From assembly GCA_012064415.1 (NCBI GenBank), contig SSNU01000058.1:103135-167134 (forward strand): a stretch of DNA of 64,000 bases. Reading direction: 5' to 3'. The DNA is from Gyrodactylus bullatarudis. Lineage: Eukaryota > Platyhelminthes > Monogenea > Gyrodactylidea > Gyrodactylidae. This document shows positions 1-12,232 of the stretch, piece by piece. The notes under the pieces were generated by a model. It saw nothing but the letters and a program-made list of their open reading frames with translations. It ran no database searches and had not been told where the DNA came from. Position 1 is the first letter of the stretch. Each line of letters begins with the position of its first letter. The translations under genes and the position numbers were made by a program.

Positions 1-2193
1 TCATGAATTCCCAAATTATAAAAAAATATAACATTGTAAGTCCATTGAAAAAATGTTTAAATCTTGCTTATCTGGTCTGTTTATGTGTTTAGTAAATTTG
101 GGATTCCAGTAATTTTGGGACATTACCTCTTAAAAATCTACTGAATACTGTACTATAAACTAAATAAGAGTAAAGATTACGCGGTGACCAGACATCTAAA
201 ACAGGAAAACCATGCTGTTTCAATTTCTAATTTTTCCATCTTATACAAAAACCCAGGGGATGACAGCACAGATGTGTGGGTGAAGGAGAGATTTTTCATC
301 AACATGTATAAACCTAATTTGTGTGTTCAAAAGAATTATTCGTTTAATCTTCAACTACCGTAGCCTATGTGAGCTTTTTCCCCTTTTTCTCCTTACTGTT
401 GCTATTTATTGAAGAGTTTTTGGTATTTTTTCAGCTTACATAATATTCTTATTTCCATTCTTGACTTATTATCTTCAACTTTTACTATTTCTTTGTAAAT
501 TGTAAATTATTATTTTTCATTCAAATTTAAACTTTTATCATTTTCAAAGAGAGACCACTGATGATCCTTTGAGAAATGCGCATTTGGTTCTAAATATATT
601 TTCTTACATATTTCTAAATTATGTATTTAAGTGGATTTTCAATAGTTTATGAACATCAACGTGAATCACTCGAACGAAATAAGAGTAAATGTTTCTCCAC
701 GTCAGGGACACCGATTTCTGCATTGAAAAAGTACGAAAGATACTCATGGATAAAATAAACATACATTTACTTAAGGACTTTTCTCTGGATTAATCAAAAG
801 AGTTTTTTTTGAAAAATATAGCTATCGGAATAAACATTTATCATGGAAGAGAGCTAAAAATGGCGAGCTATATTAAATTTCATAATCTTTGAACTGTATT
901 ATTGAGATTTAGAAAACTTTATAGACGGGAAAGATAGACTGAAAGGAAATATCTTTTGGATTTGTTTATTTTTTTCACTTTTTACAAATATACTTTTATG
1001 ATTATTACATAAAATTACATATGTTTCAGGTTTAATACCAGAATTATTAAGAAGATATCCAAAGAAGCAGAAATGTACATTAAATTTCAAATGGGAACTG
1101 AATTCTGATAATAATAATGTTTTCTCTTACCCATTTTCTTTTTAATCCCGTAAGTACTTCACATACAAGATGTATTGGGTTGTAGTTTATTTTTATCGCT
1201 ACCATGTTCTTTAAAAAGAAATTTTTATCATTTCAAGTGAATAAGAAAAAAAACGTAACCGTTTCATTGTAATCTTTAGTTTGGATTCATCAAAGATACT
1301 GTAGAGCTTAATGAAGGTTACTATAGAGCTTCTTTCTTGTTTTATGACAATAAATCTGTGTTTATTCTGTATATATATTTTTATAATGATTACAATTTTA
1401 TCTTTATGAAAAATCGGAGACAAATCACCTGTCCTTAGGCTACTTCTGATTGTCCATCAACCAAATTGAAAATGTCACTCTCTTCGGGTTGACATGAGAC
1501 ACTTATTGCATCTAGAAAATAAATCAATTTTAGAACTCAATCTAATCATGAATATCATTCAAGGTCAATGGAAATATACGTACATATTAGACAAGGCAAA
1601 TGTTTTAACGTAACACCTCTACCTACTCCTAGTTAATTAGAGAATGGGGATTTATGAACTTTGAGTTGAGAAATATTGCTGATTTCAAAGTGAGAATGAG
1701 ATCAAAAGTTTGTTTTTAGAAAATGATTATGGACTATCATTTTCTCAAGAATTTAGAATGATCGAAAACTCAGAATTCAATTTTCAAACCATGATGGGGT
1801 GGTTATTTGTCCAAAAATTTTTATTTCTTTGACCAATCGTGATCATGAAAAACAACTTTTGATCCCTTTCATAATTTGAAATCAGCAATTTTTTCAAAAT
1901 TTTGAATAAACCATATTTTCCTAAAAATTTTTTTATTTTTCACATGATGAAATTCGATTTCTTGATGAAAAATTTGAGTATTTAATCTGAAACCTGATTT
2001 TTAGTCTAAAATTATTTATGTATTTTCATACCTAACAATCTAAAGAAAAATATAGGTGATTCGATTATAATCGAATAATTATTCTATATTGAATTAGCAT
2101 TCTCAGCATTTTAGAATTACTTCTAACTCAATTTTAATTGGTCTGAAAGATGTCTATGAACATCGGTTTTGAGCTGAGTCACCGTGGTCATAA
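1..2193. other. No gene seen; left edge, repeat-bearing
   Basis: No exon with convincing borders was found here on either strand. The remaining exons of the minus-strand gene that ends at 2787 could lie here or beyond the left edge, but none could be recognised. A diverged foldback element is annotated separately at 1655-1990. Confidence 0.5.
1655..1990. repeat. Diverged foldback element (family FB)
   Basis: The stretch GAACTTTGAGTTGAG followed by GCTGATTTCAAAGTGAG reappears in reverse complement about 200 bp further on (TTTGAAATCAGCAATTTTT). The outer part contains TTCTTGATGAAAAA. These are the recognisable modules of the foldback family seen at 8451, 9821, 42287 and 56366. No target duplication is clear. 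Confidence 0.45.
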
Positions 2194-2458
2194 TGTGGAA
2201 AGAAGAAGATGATGCCAGTTATTTCACAAATAAGGCCTTTATTTCGGGCATACTCATCAGTGTGATACATGCCATATAAGTACATATTTGCAGAGAATTA
2301 CAATTAAAGATTCATTGGTTAACATTTTCTTTTGATTCTGGTTGGTCAATCCCTGTTTCCAGGGTTGACTGATTTTTTTATAAAAATAGATCAGAATTTT
2401 ACAAAAGGTACATCGATAATTATAATTACAATAAGATTATCATCTTCTTCTTTCCACA
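2194..2458. mobile_element. Short hairpin element with conserved loop, copy 1
   Basis: A perfect 20-bp terminal inverted repeat (2194-2213 and 2439-2458, starting TGTGGAAAGAAG) bounds this 265-bp unit. Inside it, at 2245-2273, is a 29-nt segment starting CGGGCATACTC and ending ATACATGCC. That segment matches in length and sequence the loop of the hairpin at 24858-24998. It looks like a non-autonomous DNA element; the superfamily is not known. Confidence 0.5.
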
Positions 2459-2786
2459 ATTTTAATTGTTAAGAAGTTCAAATAAAATTAAAACTTGAAA
2501 AATATATTTTTAAATTGGTACCTAAATTTCAATGATTACACTTTGATCAAATTAAACACGAATTTTTATTACATCATCTAACTAAACTTATTTTACAACA
2601 AATATTCAAATTTTACTTGATACTTTTGAGATTCCAAGAGTATCCGACCAGGATTATATATTTTTATTTAGAATGAAGCTTATTCGATTCAGAATACCTT
2701 AAACTGTTGGAAACCAAAAGACCCGCGTCGATTTTTCTTTCAAGACGATTTTCATCTACATCTAATGTGTATTACAATTTACTTAC

Positions 2787-3166
2787 CGAAAATATCACTT
2801 TCATTTCCATCTAGAATATATTGATTTGCCATCTCCAAATCTTCTAGCGTAATTGGCTGCGTTTTCCTTCGCATCTGGTGGGCATTATAAGTATGATGAT
2901 GACTAGCTGATTGATTCAAATTTGGATGGTGATGCGGATTCTTATTGCCAAAGAATGAACCGTTTCTATTCATAAAGTTATGAGCAGTGTTTGTTTGTGT
3001 AAAATTATTATTATTTTTATAAGGATTATTTGTATTTTCTGTATGCCGTGTTGTCGATTTAGCTTTTTGAAATGTATTCTGTCCGTTAATCTGATGACGT
3101 TGTGCGTAGGCTGTCTTGTTCACACGTGAGACATGATTGAAATCCTGTGCATTTGTCGAGTTTAAA
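2787..3166 (-). CDS. Exon 4 of the N/S/Q-rich gene; last visible exon
   Basis: The acceptor is GATTTTAG and the donor G|GTAAGT. The translation is polar, with an N-run and His clusters (NKNPHHHPNLNQSASHHHTY), then a better-ordered end, PITLEDLEMANQYILDGN. The open frame also reaches a stop at 2779, so a terminal-exon reading (IFGK, stop) cannot be excluded. Confidence 0.65.
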
Positions 3167-6100
3167 CTAAAATCAAATAAAAATCATAATATGATTTTAG
3201 GTTGTCTGAATTTTCCAGGAATCTTTTTTTCAATTGTATCTCTTTATTCCATTCATAGTGTCTAAAGAAATTTTTATTTGTTCATTCACCTTAAGAATAA
3301 TTGATTTCTTAAGTATTTAAATCAGTGAAATATTTTAAATTTAAATACCGACCGAAAATGAGAAAAGAAAAATTCTAGCCTTATTTCGCTTTGAACGGTA
3401 TCACCTAGAGGCTAGAGCTAGTTTGCATGAAAATAAGAATTTACTGTTCTTACAAGAAAATCAATTATATTTTTCTCTAGAACACAAATTCTTTTTGCAT
3501 TCTATTGTATTGGTTAGAATCCAAGGTACTTCTTGTGGGGATATGAAGAATTCGATTCATTAACACAAAGATCATTGAATAGTTAATTATCTTCTTCATA
3601 ATGAATAGTGCGGCACCTATACTTACAAAGGTTAACTAGAAATATTTATATATTTACCGGTAATCTTGTTACTCTTGATTGTCTCAAGACTCTACTAGTA
3701 ACAAGATTAACTGAAAGCCAGTTAAACTTGTTACTCGGTTTCAAGATTATCTGATAGTCTCAAGAATCCCGGGAATCTTGTTACTAGTAACAAGTTTAAC
3801 TGATAATCACTAATTTTTTGACTTTCAGAATTTAGAAAGAAAAATCACTCAGTTTATTCATAACACCCCTAGGATTTTTTCAGAATCTCAAGATCATCAG
3901 TGCCAACTAAATACTTACTTGAAGAATTGGATCAACTTTGTTACATTCACAGATTTATAAGTAATATGAAAATTTATCTCAAGACATGACACTAATCTGA
4001 TTATTTAAAAAGCTTATTTACAATTAAGGTAATAACTTTGTTTGAATTAACAATCCATCTTTACTTTTTAATAGTCAGATCTAAACGTAAAGTTTATGAT
4101 GTTTGCTTTCTGAATGAAATCAAACAGCATTTACTCACATTTTTTTCAATGAATCCGAATGTTTGGTAGTATTCTCATTTTGTTTAACTTCAGAATATAA
4201 AACTTGCTCTGGTTTCTGATAGATTTTCTCTGGACTAAACGGACTTGATTTTGTTGCTTCTTGGTTTTTTGTACTGAGCTTCAGCAGTTGAATGCGATCT
4301 TCGACACTCATTGGGTTTTCATCGCCCATTTCATCTGAATCAAAGTCCAAGTTGTGAATTTGAAAGTTCCCATTTGTCTGAGACTGAACGGCTCCATGAG
4401 ACTTTCGCCGATTCGTCTCGTTTTTATTGGAACTCCACATTTTGGCACGTTCAGCTACAGATACAATGCTTGTATCGTTACTCGTTTCCTTAGGTTGATA
4501 ATCTGGACTTCTCTTAGGAACTATCTTTGCTTGAATCGGAAGACTATGGCTTGATTTTTTCGTGTCGTTTTCATGAATATTTGTTGTTTCAAGTTCTTCT
4601 TTCGAGGTTAGATTCTGTGAGAAATCTCTCGGTTTATTCATATTTGAAGGTTCTGATTTATTTTGATTGATGGCATTAATAAAGACGTTTGTATCGATTT
4701 TCTTTGGCTCTCTAACATGTTGATATTTCAAAACTTTTTCCTGGGGCTTTGGATCTGTTGAAAATGAATGTTCCAATTTTCTACTCCTGCGGACTGTAGG
4801 GAGCTGTCTTTCCATAGATAACTTTTCAGATCTATTCACAGGTATTGGTTTACTCATGGAAAGTAAGACCTCAGGTTGAAATGTAAAGGGTCTCGGTGTT
4901 AAATTCTTTGGAGTGATTTTGGGACGAATTCTTTCATAACTTATTGGAGGAATATTGAGATGATGATTCAAAACTTCGAAAGACTCGTCAAATTCAAAGA
5001 GGACGGGAGACTGTCGATTGCTGGGATTAAAATTACTCTGAGATCCATAGTAGCTAGGTGTATTTGTGTAATTTCCCGGATACAAAAGATTATTGCTACT
5101 GCTATTCGCTTGTATGTTCTGAGGAGTCAGAATTTGCAAATTCATTCCATTGAAATTCTTTGCCAGTAGATTTTGTAGACTTTCAAGATCAGGTGCGACA
5201 ATAGCAACATAAGGAGCAGTTTGATTAGTGGATGGTAAAGCTGATTGATTCATTTCCTGATTTTGTAGATGAACTTGGGTATAATCACTGAAAGCTGCAT
5301 TTTGATTTCCATTGGCAGATGAGTTGATATCATTCTTATTCTGAAACTGGTAGACAATTTCATCAGAATTATTTGGTGATACTGGGTAGACGTAATTGAA
5401 TCCTTCAACTTCATAACGGCCTTTATCTGCCCACAGAGAAATATTCAGAGGGTCAGCATAGTAATTCTTCATAGTGTCATTTTCCTTCTTTGAATTTTGA
5501 CCTGTGAAAATAATAAAATGTGTTGAATAAATTTATTTTATTCATCATTCGGAAATTATTCGAAATTAATTGAAAGAAATATAACCTTGGTTCAAATATG
5601 AAATGAAAAATATCAATAGATTTTGTTAAATATTCATTAGTTTCTATTTTAATCCCCATTAGAGAACCGCTCTTCCTAAGAAAAGTATAAAAATTCAATA
5701 ATTAACTCAGCATGTGATAATGAATAAAATCTGAGCATTTAATTAAAATTGTGTAATCCAAGAGTCGGAGATTTTCTAAAAGCTAATTTCTCTGTGTGTA
5801 ATAGAAAATTTGGTTGGGCAGAATACAAAATGTATCAAACTAAAAAAAATATTTTCTTTCATCCTTTTACATCTGACTCGGAATCCGCATATATTCGAGC
5901 CGTATAAAGTGCAAATGTCAAGTTTATCTTTAGTGGAATTAAATTAGTTACAATTGAATTTGATAAAAATGATAGACTAAGTAGATGATAAATTCAATCT
6001 TTCTTTCAAATCTAAATAAATAGGAAGATACTTGATTATCTCAGTACCGAAAAAGGGCTTTTTAATCTACTTTTTCCTTAAATTTTCAGTTCTCCCAACT

Positions 6101-9100
6101 TTCATCTCATGTAAACCAGATTATTTTGCACATTTGTTTCCAAAATCTATCCAATCAATTACAATTCATATTTATACATCCTTTGATATTTTTTCTACAT
6201 TTTGTTCAAATTTAACCTGTATGAACAGATGATTCTGGAAAGGTGAAAGCATCTTGACATTTGAATGGAAGATAATTTTCTTTTGTTTTACAATAGCAAA
6301 GAGTTATTCTTGTTTTCAATCAATATGTATGATGAATTTATCTATTTCTACATAGAATGTAAATAAAGTATTCTTCTTAACAATGTTCAACTAGATCAGT
6401 TATCCTTTTAGAGGAAATATTCAAATCTGTAGATAAATCAAAATATTTCTAAAATACTTCATTTTTTTGTGAATCTGATCACACAGATTTTTAAGGATTA
6501 CTCGTAATCTGTTGTGTAATTTAGAAAAGATTTTAGAACATGTGATATTCTGATGGAGATTCAAGTTATGAATGAATAAACATCATTAACTTACAAGATG
6601 ATTTATAAATTTTTATAACAGGTTTTGATCTAAAAAATGAAAAAAGTAGCTCCTTTTGAAGAATCCCTTGAATGGATATTTCAGAAAACTAGCAAATATA
6701 AGGACTAGAGAACCGCTCTTGAGACTTTTAGCCGAATACACGAGTATTTTCTGAATTAATAGTTTAATTAGAAAATGGAATTATAGCCAGTGAGTTCCCA
6801 TCTATGGATCAAACGATTTTTTGAGATTTATTACCTTAATTCTTCAAAGAATCTTATGCAAGATTTTAGTAATTACGAGATTCTCTGAGAGAATGGCAAT
6901 TTATGATTTTTCTAAAATTATGATACAGTAACAGCTCTAGATGCGACTCAAACTTTGAACACAAAGTTAGATACAAAACTCATCTTTCGTGGCATTTATA
7001 GCAAGAATATATATATAATAGTGCAGAACCTATACTTGAAAAGTTTATCTAAAATTATTTCGTTCTAGATGGTTAGGTAATATATCCCACAGGTTTGTCA
7101 TATTTGGTGATGGATTAGCCCATATCGCTGAATGTTACAGCTTACAAATCGATCCCACCGTTGCAAGTACGAATGAATTCTCAGAGCATTCTCTAGTAGA
7201 TATATACGAGATGGTGGGAGCCATTTTTAAGTTGTAACATCTAGCGACATTGGCTAATCCATTACCAAATAAGATGAACCTATACACCTAGAACGAAAGA
7301 TTATATGTAATACATATTATGTATTAATAAGTTATTAATAATAACTCAAATAAAAACTATTGAGAACTATTTTTTACTTACTCAAGTTTCGATGTCGATT
7401 CAGTTTTTCATAGAATTCATCTGTTCCCACATTCTCGTAGTTTAATGGTGACTTTGGGACGGGTAGAGGGAATTCACCTCGTTCAACTGATCTTTCCTTA
7501 TCTGAAAGTCGTTGATTAGAGGTTGGTTCTTGAGGCTTCTTTAAGAAGTTGAAACCAGGATCAACATTCATAGACTGGCATTTAACAAAACGGTTTTTAC
7601 GTCTATCAATCGTATTCATTGAATTATCTGTATTGAGAGGTTTTCTGCTGTTATTTTTGAGTTCTCTTAGGAAATTGCTCTGATCTGAATTTTGATTCCT
7701 ATGTAGAATAATTGTGAATTAGAACACATTTCAATCTTGATCATTAAAACATAAATACTCTTATGGACGTTGTAATAAAAGCAGTAAATTTAAATTTACC
7801 TTCAGTGTTAAATAATTCCGTTATCAAAAAGAAGATTGTTATTCTTGTCGACATCGATCGATTCAAGAAAATTTCCTTTGTCTGATATAGGAAATATCCC
7901 ATAGAGTTTGTTAAATTAAGTTATGCAGGATAAGAGAAACAAGGGGTATATAAAAAGATGGGGTTTAATATATCTCTTGCTCGCTCCTCATGTGGCAGAT
8001 TAATTAACTTTCTTCGAAATTAAGAAAAAGGGAAAAAATTCAATTCCAATTTTAATTTTATGTCTGATAATTATTCAATCATCTTAGTTTATTGGCAAGA
8101 TTTATTTTTTAGCACTACTGAAAAATTTATTTTATTATCAATTGTTGCCAATTCACCTGATTCTGATTAATAATTAAAAGTCTAAAATTAAATTCATAAT
8201 AGTTTAGTGAATAGAAACAGTTAATTTGGATGGCGGTAAGAAAATTTGCAAGAAACTTATCAAAATAGGTGAGAAATCGGCAAAAAGGAATACAGTTTTC
8301 TAATTTTAAAATTTAAACTATGTGAAAAAATACTCAGAATCAAGAGTTGAAATTAGCCAATGATATCAAATTTTCATGAGGAATTCAATACCAATATATA
8401 AATTTCATTCAATTTCAAGTTTCAAGATTTTATTGAAGTTTAATGTGAAGCTAGTTAATTTGAAGATGGGAAATTATGATTTTTACAAAATTCTTATTTT
8501 TTCATCAAGAAATCGAATTTGATCAAGATTTTATGGAGTCTAGATTATGAGGCCCTCTTTTACGATACGGAAAAAAAACTTTAGAAAAAACCAATTTTTA
8601 AGGAAAATACGGCAAATTTGAAATCTTGAAGTAGCGCCAAATTCCCATTTTTTGAACTTTGAGTTGAAAATTTTTGTTGATTTCAATGTGAGAGAGTGAT
8701 CAAAAGTTGATTTTTAGGATCAAAATAAGACAAAAAAACCGATGATTATAATAAACTTTTGATAAATTCGTCATTTTTCTGGGATCTTGAAATATCAAAT
8801 TTCATTTACTTTCAAGTAGGGAAAATGATGAAAAAATCAAAATTTGATTTTGACACGAAAAATGACGAATTTATCAAAAGTTTATAATGATCATCGGTTT
8901 TTTTGTCTTATTTTGATCCTAAAAATCAATTTTTGATCACTCTCTCACATTGAAATCAACAAAAATTTTCAACTCAAAGTTCAAAAAATGGGAATTTGGC
9001 GCTACTTCAAGATTTCCTTAAAAATTGATTTTTTCCAAATTTTTTTTCTCTGTATCGTGAAAAAGGCCCTCATGATCTAGATTTCAAAAAATCTTGATGA

Positions 9101-9559
9101 AAAAATAAGAATTTTGTAAAAATCATAATTTCCCATCTTCATATTAACTAGGTTTAGTTTTTTGAGAGACGAATAGGTTGTTGAAAAAGTTTAATGAAAA
9201 TCATTAAATCACTTTCTCTGAATCATATCCGAATGTGGAGGACGTCGGTATACTTCTGGTGGCCCACCTGGATGATGGGTTGGTCCTGGATGTATTGCCA
9301 TATGAGGTTCAGGGTATCTTTGGTTTGAATTCGATGATTTTTTTTCCTGGTCCTGTTGAAGCATTAAATTTTTTTGTGTCATAAATTGAGGTCTTTTCGG
9401 TGGAACAGTACAAATGGAAGCATCAGCTGGTAACTGCGAGGAGCACCAATCTGTGAATCTTGGGAAGACATTCCTCTGAGCTGATGAATCAAGTTCAAGA
9501 TTTTTTTTCATTTCATTACGACGAAATTGTGCTGAATAATCAACACCAAAACTAGCCAT
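2787..9559 (-). CDS. Unrecognised N/S/Q-rich protein, four exons, 3' incomplete
   Basis: Four minus-strand exons join in phase: 9559-9213, 7698-7382, 5501-4139 and 3166-2787. Together they give 2407 nt, about 802 residues from the ATG at 9559. Acceptors are good (TTTTCACAG, GATTTTAG, CTACATAG). Three donors are GTAAGT or GTGAGT; the first (AA|GTGATT) is weak. The last exon ends at a strong donor (G|GTAAGT), so the gene probably continues left; a short read-through ending in IFGK is the alternative. The protein is hydrophilic and rich in Asn, Ser and Gln, with no signal peptide, membrane segment or recognised domain. Conserved-looking patches are FPRFTDWCSSQLP near the start, LWADKGRYEVEGFNYVYP, SVAERAKMW and ITLEDLEMANQYI. 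The composition resembles scaffold or RNA-granule proteins, but that is only an impression. Confidence 0.7.
3655..3812. repeat. Cluster of small palindromes (CTTGTTACTAGTAACAAG type)
   Basis: The word AATCTTGTTACT and its complement AGTAACAAGATT alternate several times within about 160 bp, including the near-perfect palindrome CTTGTTACTAGTAACAAG. The same lead-in (TAATCTTGTTACTCTTGAT) occurs at about 34320 in the NAV gene. It lies in the intron between exons 3 and 4 of the N/S/Q-rich gene. Confidence 0.6.
4139..5501 (-). CDS. Exon 3 of the N/S/Q-rich gene (large exon)
   Basis: This 1363-nt exon has one open frame. It lies between the acceptor TTTTCACAG and the donor AT|GTGAGT. It supplies more than half of the visible protein, including the N-rich middle and the SVAERAKMWSSNKN patch. 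It begins 2 bp into a Ser codon completed from exon 2. Confidence 0.75.
5502..7381. other. Intron 2 of the N/S/Q-rich gene
   Basis: AT-rich intronic sequence with no coding signal. A foldback unit at 7050-7296 is annotated separately. A short phrase, GAGAACCGCTCTT, occurs twice (about 5660 and 6708). Confidence 0.6.
7050..7296. mobile_element. Small foldback element
   Basis: The left arm reads TTTCGTTCTAGATGG, then ATTTGGTGATGGATTAGCC and ATCGCTGAATGTTACA. The right arm is its imperfect complement, ending CTAGAACGAAA. The arms are about 110 bp with scattered mismatches, and no coding capacity is visible. It is probably an old non-autonomous DNA element. Confidence 0.55.
7382..7698 (-). CDS. 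Exon 2 of the N/S/Q-rich gene
   Basis: The acceptor CTACATAG precedes G-AAT-CAA, so about 26 residues lie before the first internal Met. The donor after CTTGA is the consensus GTAAGT. The exon is basic (MNTIDRRKNRFVKCQ) and contains EFPLPVPKSPLNYENV. Phases match exons 1 and 3. Confidence 0.7.
7699..9212. other. Intron 1 of the N/S/Q-rich gene
   Basis: The intron is mostly occupied by the foldback element at 8451-9151. The rest is AT-rich sequence without an exon. Confidence 0.6.
8451..9151. mobile_element. Foldback element FB, full-length copy
   Basis: A long palindrome with arms of about 330 bp. It begins CTAGTTAATTTGAAGATGGG and ends with the complement, CCCATCTTCATATTAACTAG. The arms carry the modules TTTTTTCATCAAGAAATCG, GAGGCCCTC and AAAATGGGAATTTGGCG, and the centre lies near 8800. 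No protein is encoded. The target duplication is ambiguous because the termini (CTAG) are themselves palindromic. Confidence 0.75.
9213..9559 (-). CDS. Exon 1 of the N/S/Q-rich gene
   Basis: The start is ATG at 9559 (MASFGVDYSAQ). The ORF opens six bases earlier only by way of a TTG. The exon ends with two bases of a Lys codon before a weak donor, GTGATT. Its C-terminal half is Pro/His-rich (HPGPTHHPGGPP). A 5' untranslated exon could join at the AG just upstream. Confidence 0.65.
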
Positions 9560-9820
9560 ATTCAATGGATTTCTTTATGAAAATAAAAATAATATTATTA
9601 ATAATTTTTATATTTATCAACTACATATATTTATAAGTGTCATTTTAACAGCTTTTGAAGATATAATTTTTTTTTAAATTATTCTGACTATACTTATACT
9701 ACCCGTACGTTTACAAAAATGAAACAAGATCGAATGAATAAGAATCAGTATTAGACGTTTAGGAATCTCTATCGTTTCCGAAATAAAATCCTACTTACTT
9801 AAAAAATATCCCAAAATTTT

Positions 9821-10244
9821 ATGTTGGAAATTTATGATTTTTAAAAAATTCTCAATTTTTTCATCAAGAAATCGATGATCAAAATTTTTTCAAGTTCCCA
9901 TTCATAATACGGAGGAAAATAAATTAGAAAAAATCTATTTTTAAGAAATCTATCTACTTTTTCGAATCTCGAGTTAACGCCAAATTTACATTTTTGAACT
10001 TGGAGGTAAAATTTTTTGTTTATTTCAAAGTGAAATGAGATCAAGAGCTGATCATGATTGGAAAAGGAAACTGATTTTAGATCACTTTCTCATTTTGAAA
10101 TGAACAAAATTTTTAAAGCTCATAAAAATGTAAATTTTTTCACCACATGGCTAGTTTCAATGAAATCTTGATCAAATTCAAATTCTTGATGAAAAAATTG
10201 AAAATCTTGTAAAAATTATCATTTCCCATATTCATATTAATTAG
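9821..10244. mobile_element. Foldback element FB, shorter copy
   Basis: The left end is GGAAATTTATGATTTTTA and the right end CATTTCCCATATTCATATTA. They enclose the family modules TTTTTTCATCAAGAAATCGA and TTGAACTTGGAGG and their complements. It is shorter and more diverged than the copy at 8451. Confidence 0.65.
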
Positions 10245-12028
10245 GTGTAGACAGTAAATTCAGAAAAAAAATATTTTTTAATTCATCAAGTAATTCAAAG
10301 AAATCTATCAGCAAATGGAGAAATAAAATTTATTAATTCTTCCATATGTTCTTAGAAGCAGACAAATTTATAAAACACTAAGAAAATTTATCGGATTCAA
10401 TGAAAAATGAACTAAATTTAGGTAACAGTCAAATTTAACACTGCTCAAAGCTCACCTGACCAACATATCCGATAAAAATACCACCAATGCCAATGAATTA
10501 ACACCAAGAATTTTTTTCAAAATTTCTGATCTATAACTCCTGAACTAAAAATAATTGCGTTAGAATAACTGTAGATTCGTAATCAGCATATTCGTAAATC
10601 ATACGATAGACAAAAGATTGAATTCGAGACATGGAAAAAAGTTCTTTTTAAGGGATAAATTATTCGTCCATCATTATCGTAGGCTAGCCTCTTCGATGAA
10701 AAAATAGTTGATTTGATTGAAGAAACCATATTTTTTTAGAGATAGTTTCAAGTGCTGAAAAATAATATAAAATTCATCTTCTCTGAAATTGTGTCCTCGC
10801 AGATTAGTCCCTACATTTTTTTGAATTCGAAGTTAACAAATTAAATGCAACAATTATTCAAACAAAAGAAATAATTTCGAAAATTACTACATTTTATATT
10901 TAATAATGGCAATATTCAATTATTTTATTAGAATTATAATTAAATTATTAAATTGTACAATACTTTATTAGCCTTTAACTTAAGCTGTTAAATTTCGGTA
11001 ACATTCTCATCTATCTATTATAATTCGTTAAGCGCTACATTAATCCATTGTTTTTATCATGAAAAATTTAATTAACATTCAGTTTATCCACGAATCATTT
11101 TAATTAAGATAAGAATAATTATTAATTTAATCAAATTACAGTTTATCTATTTATACACCCCAAAATATAAAAGATGTTGAGTTGAAACTTAAGTCTTATT
11201 TATTAGTTTTATGGAAACAAAATATCTCTCAAATATAACTTAATAATTTTATTCTCATCGAGGAAACCTTCAGAATAAATCAAAGAACTTTAAAGCATTT
11301 ATTTAGTCAATTAATTCCATCAAATCATAAATTATTATTTGATATCTGTTGATCAAATTATGATGATTCCTGAATTTAATGTTCTTCATTGATTCTTCAA
11401 AAAGCCTTATCATTGGCTCCAACATAAATAATCATTTAGAGCAATTTAAACGGTTTTTATTAAGCCGGGATGGATCCGAAGCATTTTCATAACTCATGAA
11501 TCATAAGGCAGATTATACAGCGTAGCATTACTTAAAGATTATTTCAATCTTGGAGCTCTTATGAGCTGAATAAAAATCCAAATTCTGGGGAAAATCATTT
11601 TCTGGTTCATTGAAATATATTCATAGTAAATTTTATTCCGTAATTTCATTGTGATTCAACACTAGGAGATTCTACTTCTGACAACCCTGCTTCTATGTAA
11701 AAATTTTAAATATTACGCGAATAGAATCAACAGCAAGAATTAATCAAAACAACTTATATAAAGAGAATCAAAGATTCAAAATTAAGGATGTATAAAATTA
11801 GCTTAGAAATAAAATGAATAAATTTGATTTTTGTAAATGAAAAAAACAATATTCGAAAATTGAAAACGTTTTTAATTTCTTTATGAAAATACAGTATTTT
11901 TCTGAGGGATATTATTCAGATTTAATAAGACATTAACTTTGCCTAGGAATTTCATCTCTCACAAAAAAGAAATTATGACAAAAATTTTAAGGCGCGGAAT
12001 TCAAATCTCAAAAGGGGTTGATCTGTTA
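10245..12028. other. No gene seen; AT-rich intergenic
   Basis: Read on both strands, this stretch shows only short open frames with frequent stops, and no bordered exon or clear repeat. Confidence 0.5.
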
Positions 12029-12230
12029 CAGTAAAAATATTTCTATTGAAACATCTTATTTTTATTGAAACACAAATATTTACCCTCTAATTAAGTATTA
12101 TTTATCTCGACCTATCTAAATGTATAGAAATCACTTGCTGCATTCTGATTGGTAGAGATAATACTTAATTAGGGGATAAATATTCGTGTTTCAATAAAAA
12201 TAAGATGTTTCAATAGAAATATTTTAACTG
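12029..12230. mobile_element. Pogo-like MITE with TA target duplication
   Basis: A 202-bp element bounded by TA on both sides (12027-12028 and 12231-12232). It starts CAGTAAAAATATTTCTATTG and ends in the near-complement CAATAGAAATATTTTAACTG. Arms of roughly 85 bp fold over a short loop containing CACTTGCTGCATTCTG. CAG termini plus a TA duplication are typical of pogo/Tigger elements of the Tc1/mariner superfamily. It has no coding capacity. The same family is seen at 53339-54760. Confidence 0.8.
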
Positions 12231-12232
12231 TA

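Noticed and set aside
3655..3812. A CRISPR-like array from repeated CTTGTTACT words
   Set aside because: The units are irregular in spacing and alternate in orientation, and the genome is clearly animal; it is a cluster of small palindromes.
4311..5169. Plus-strand open frames of 60-69 codons
   Set aside because: They are shadows opposite the large minus-strand exon 3, which has phase-matched splice borders.
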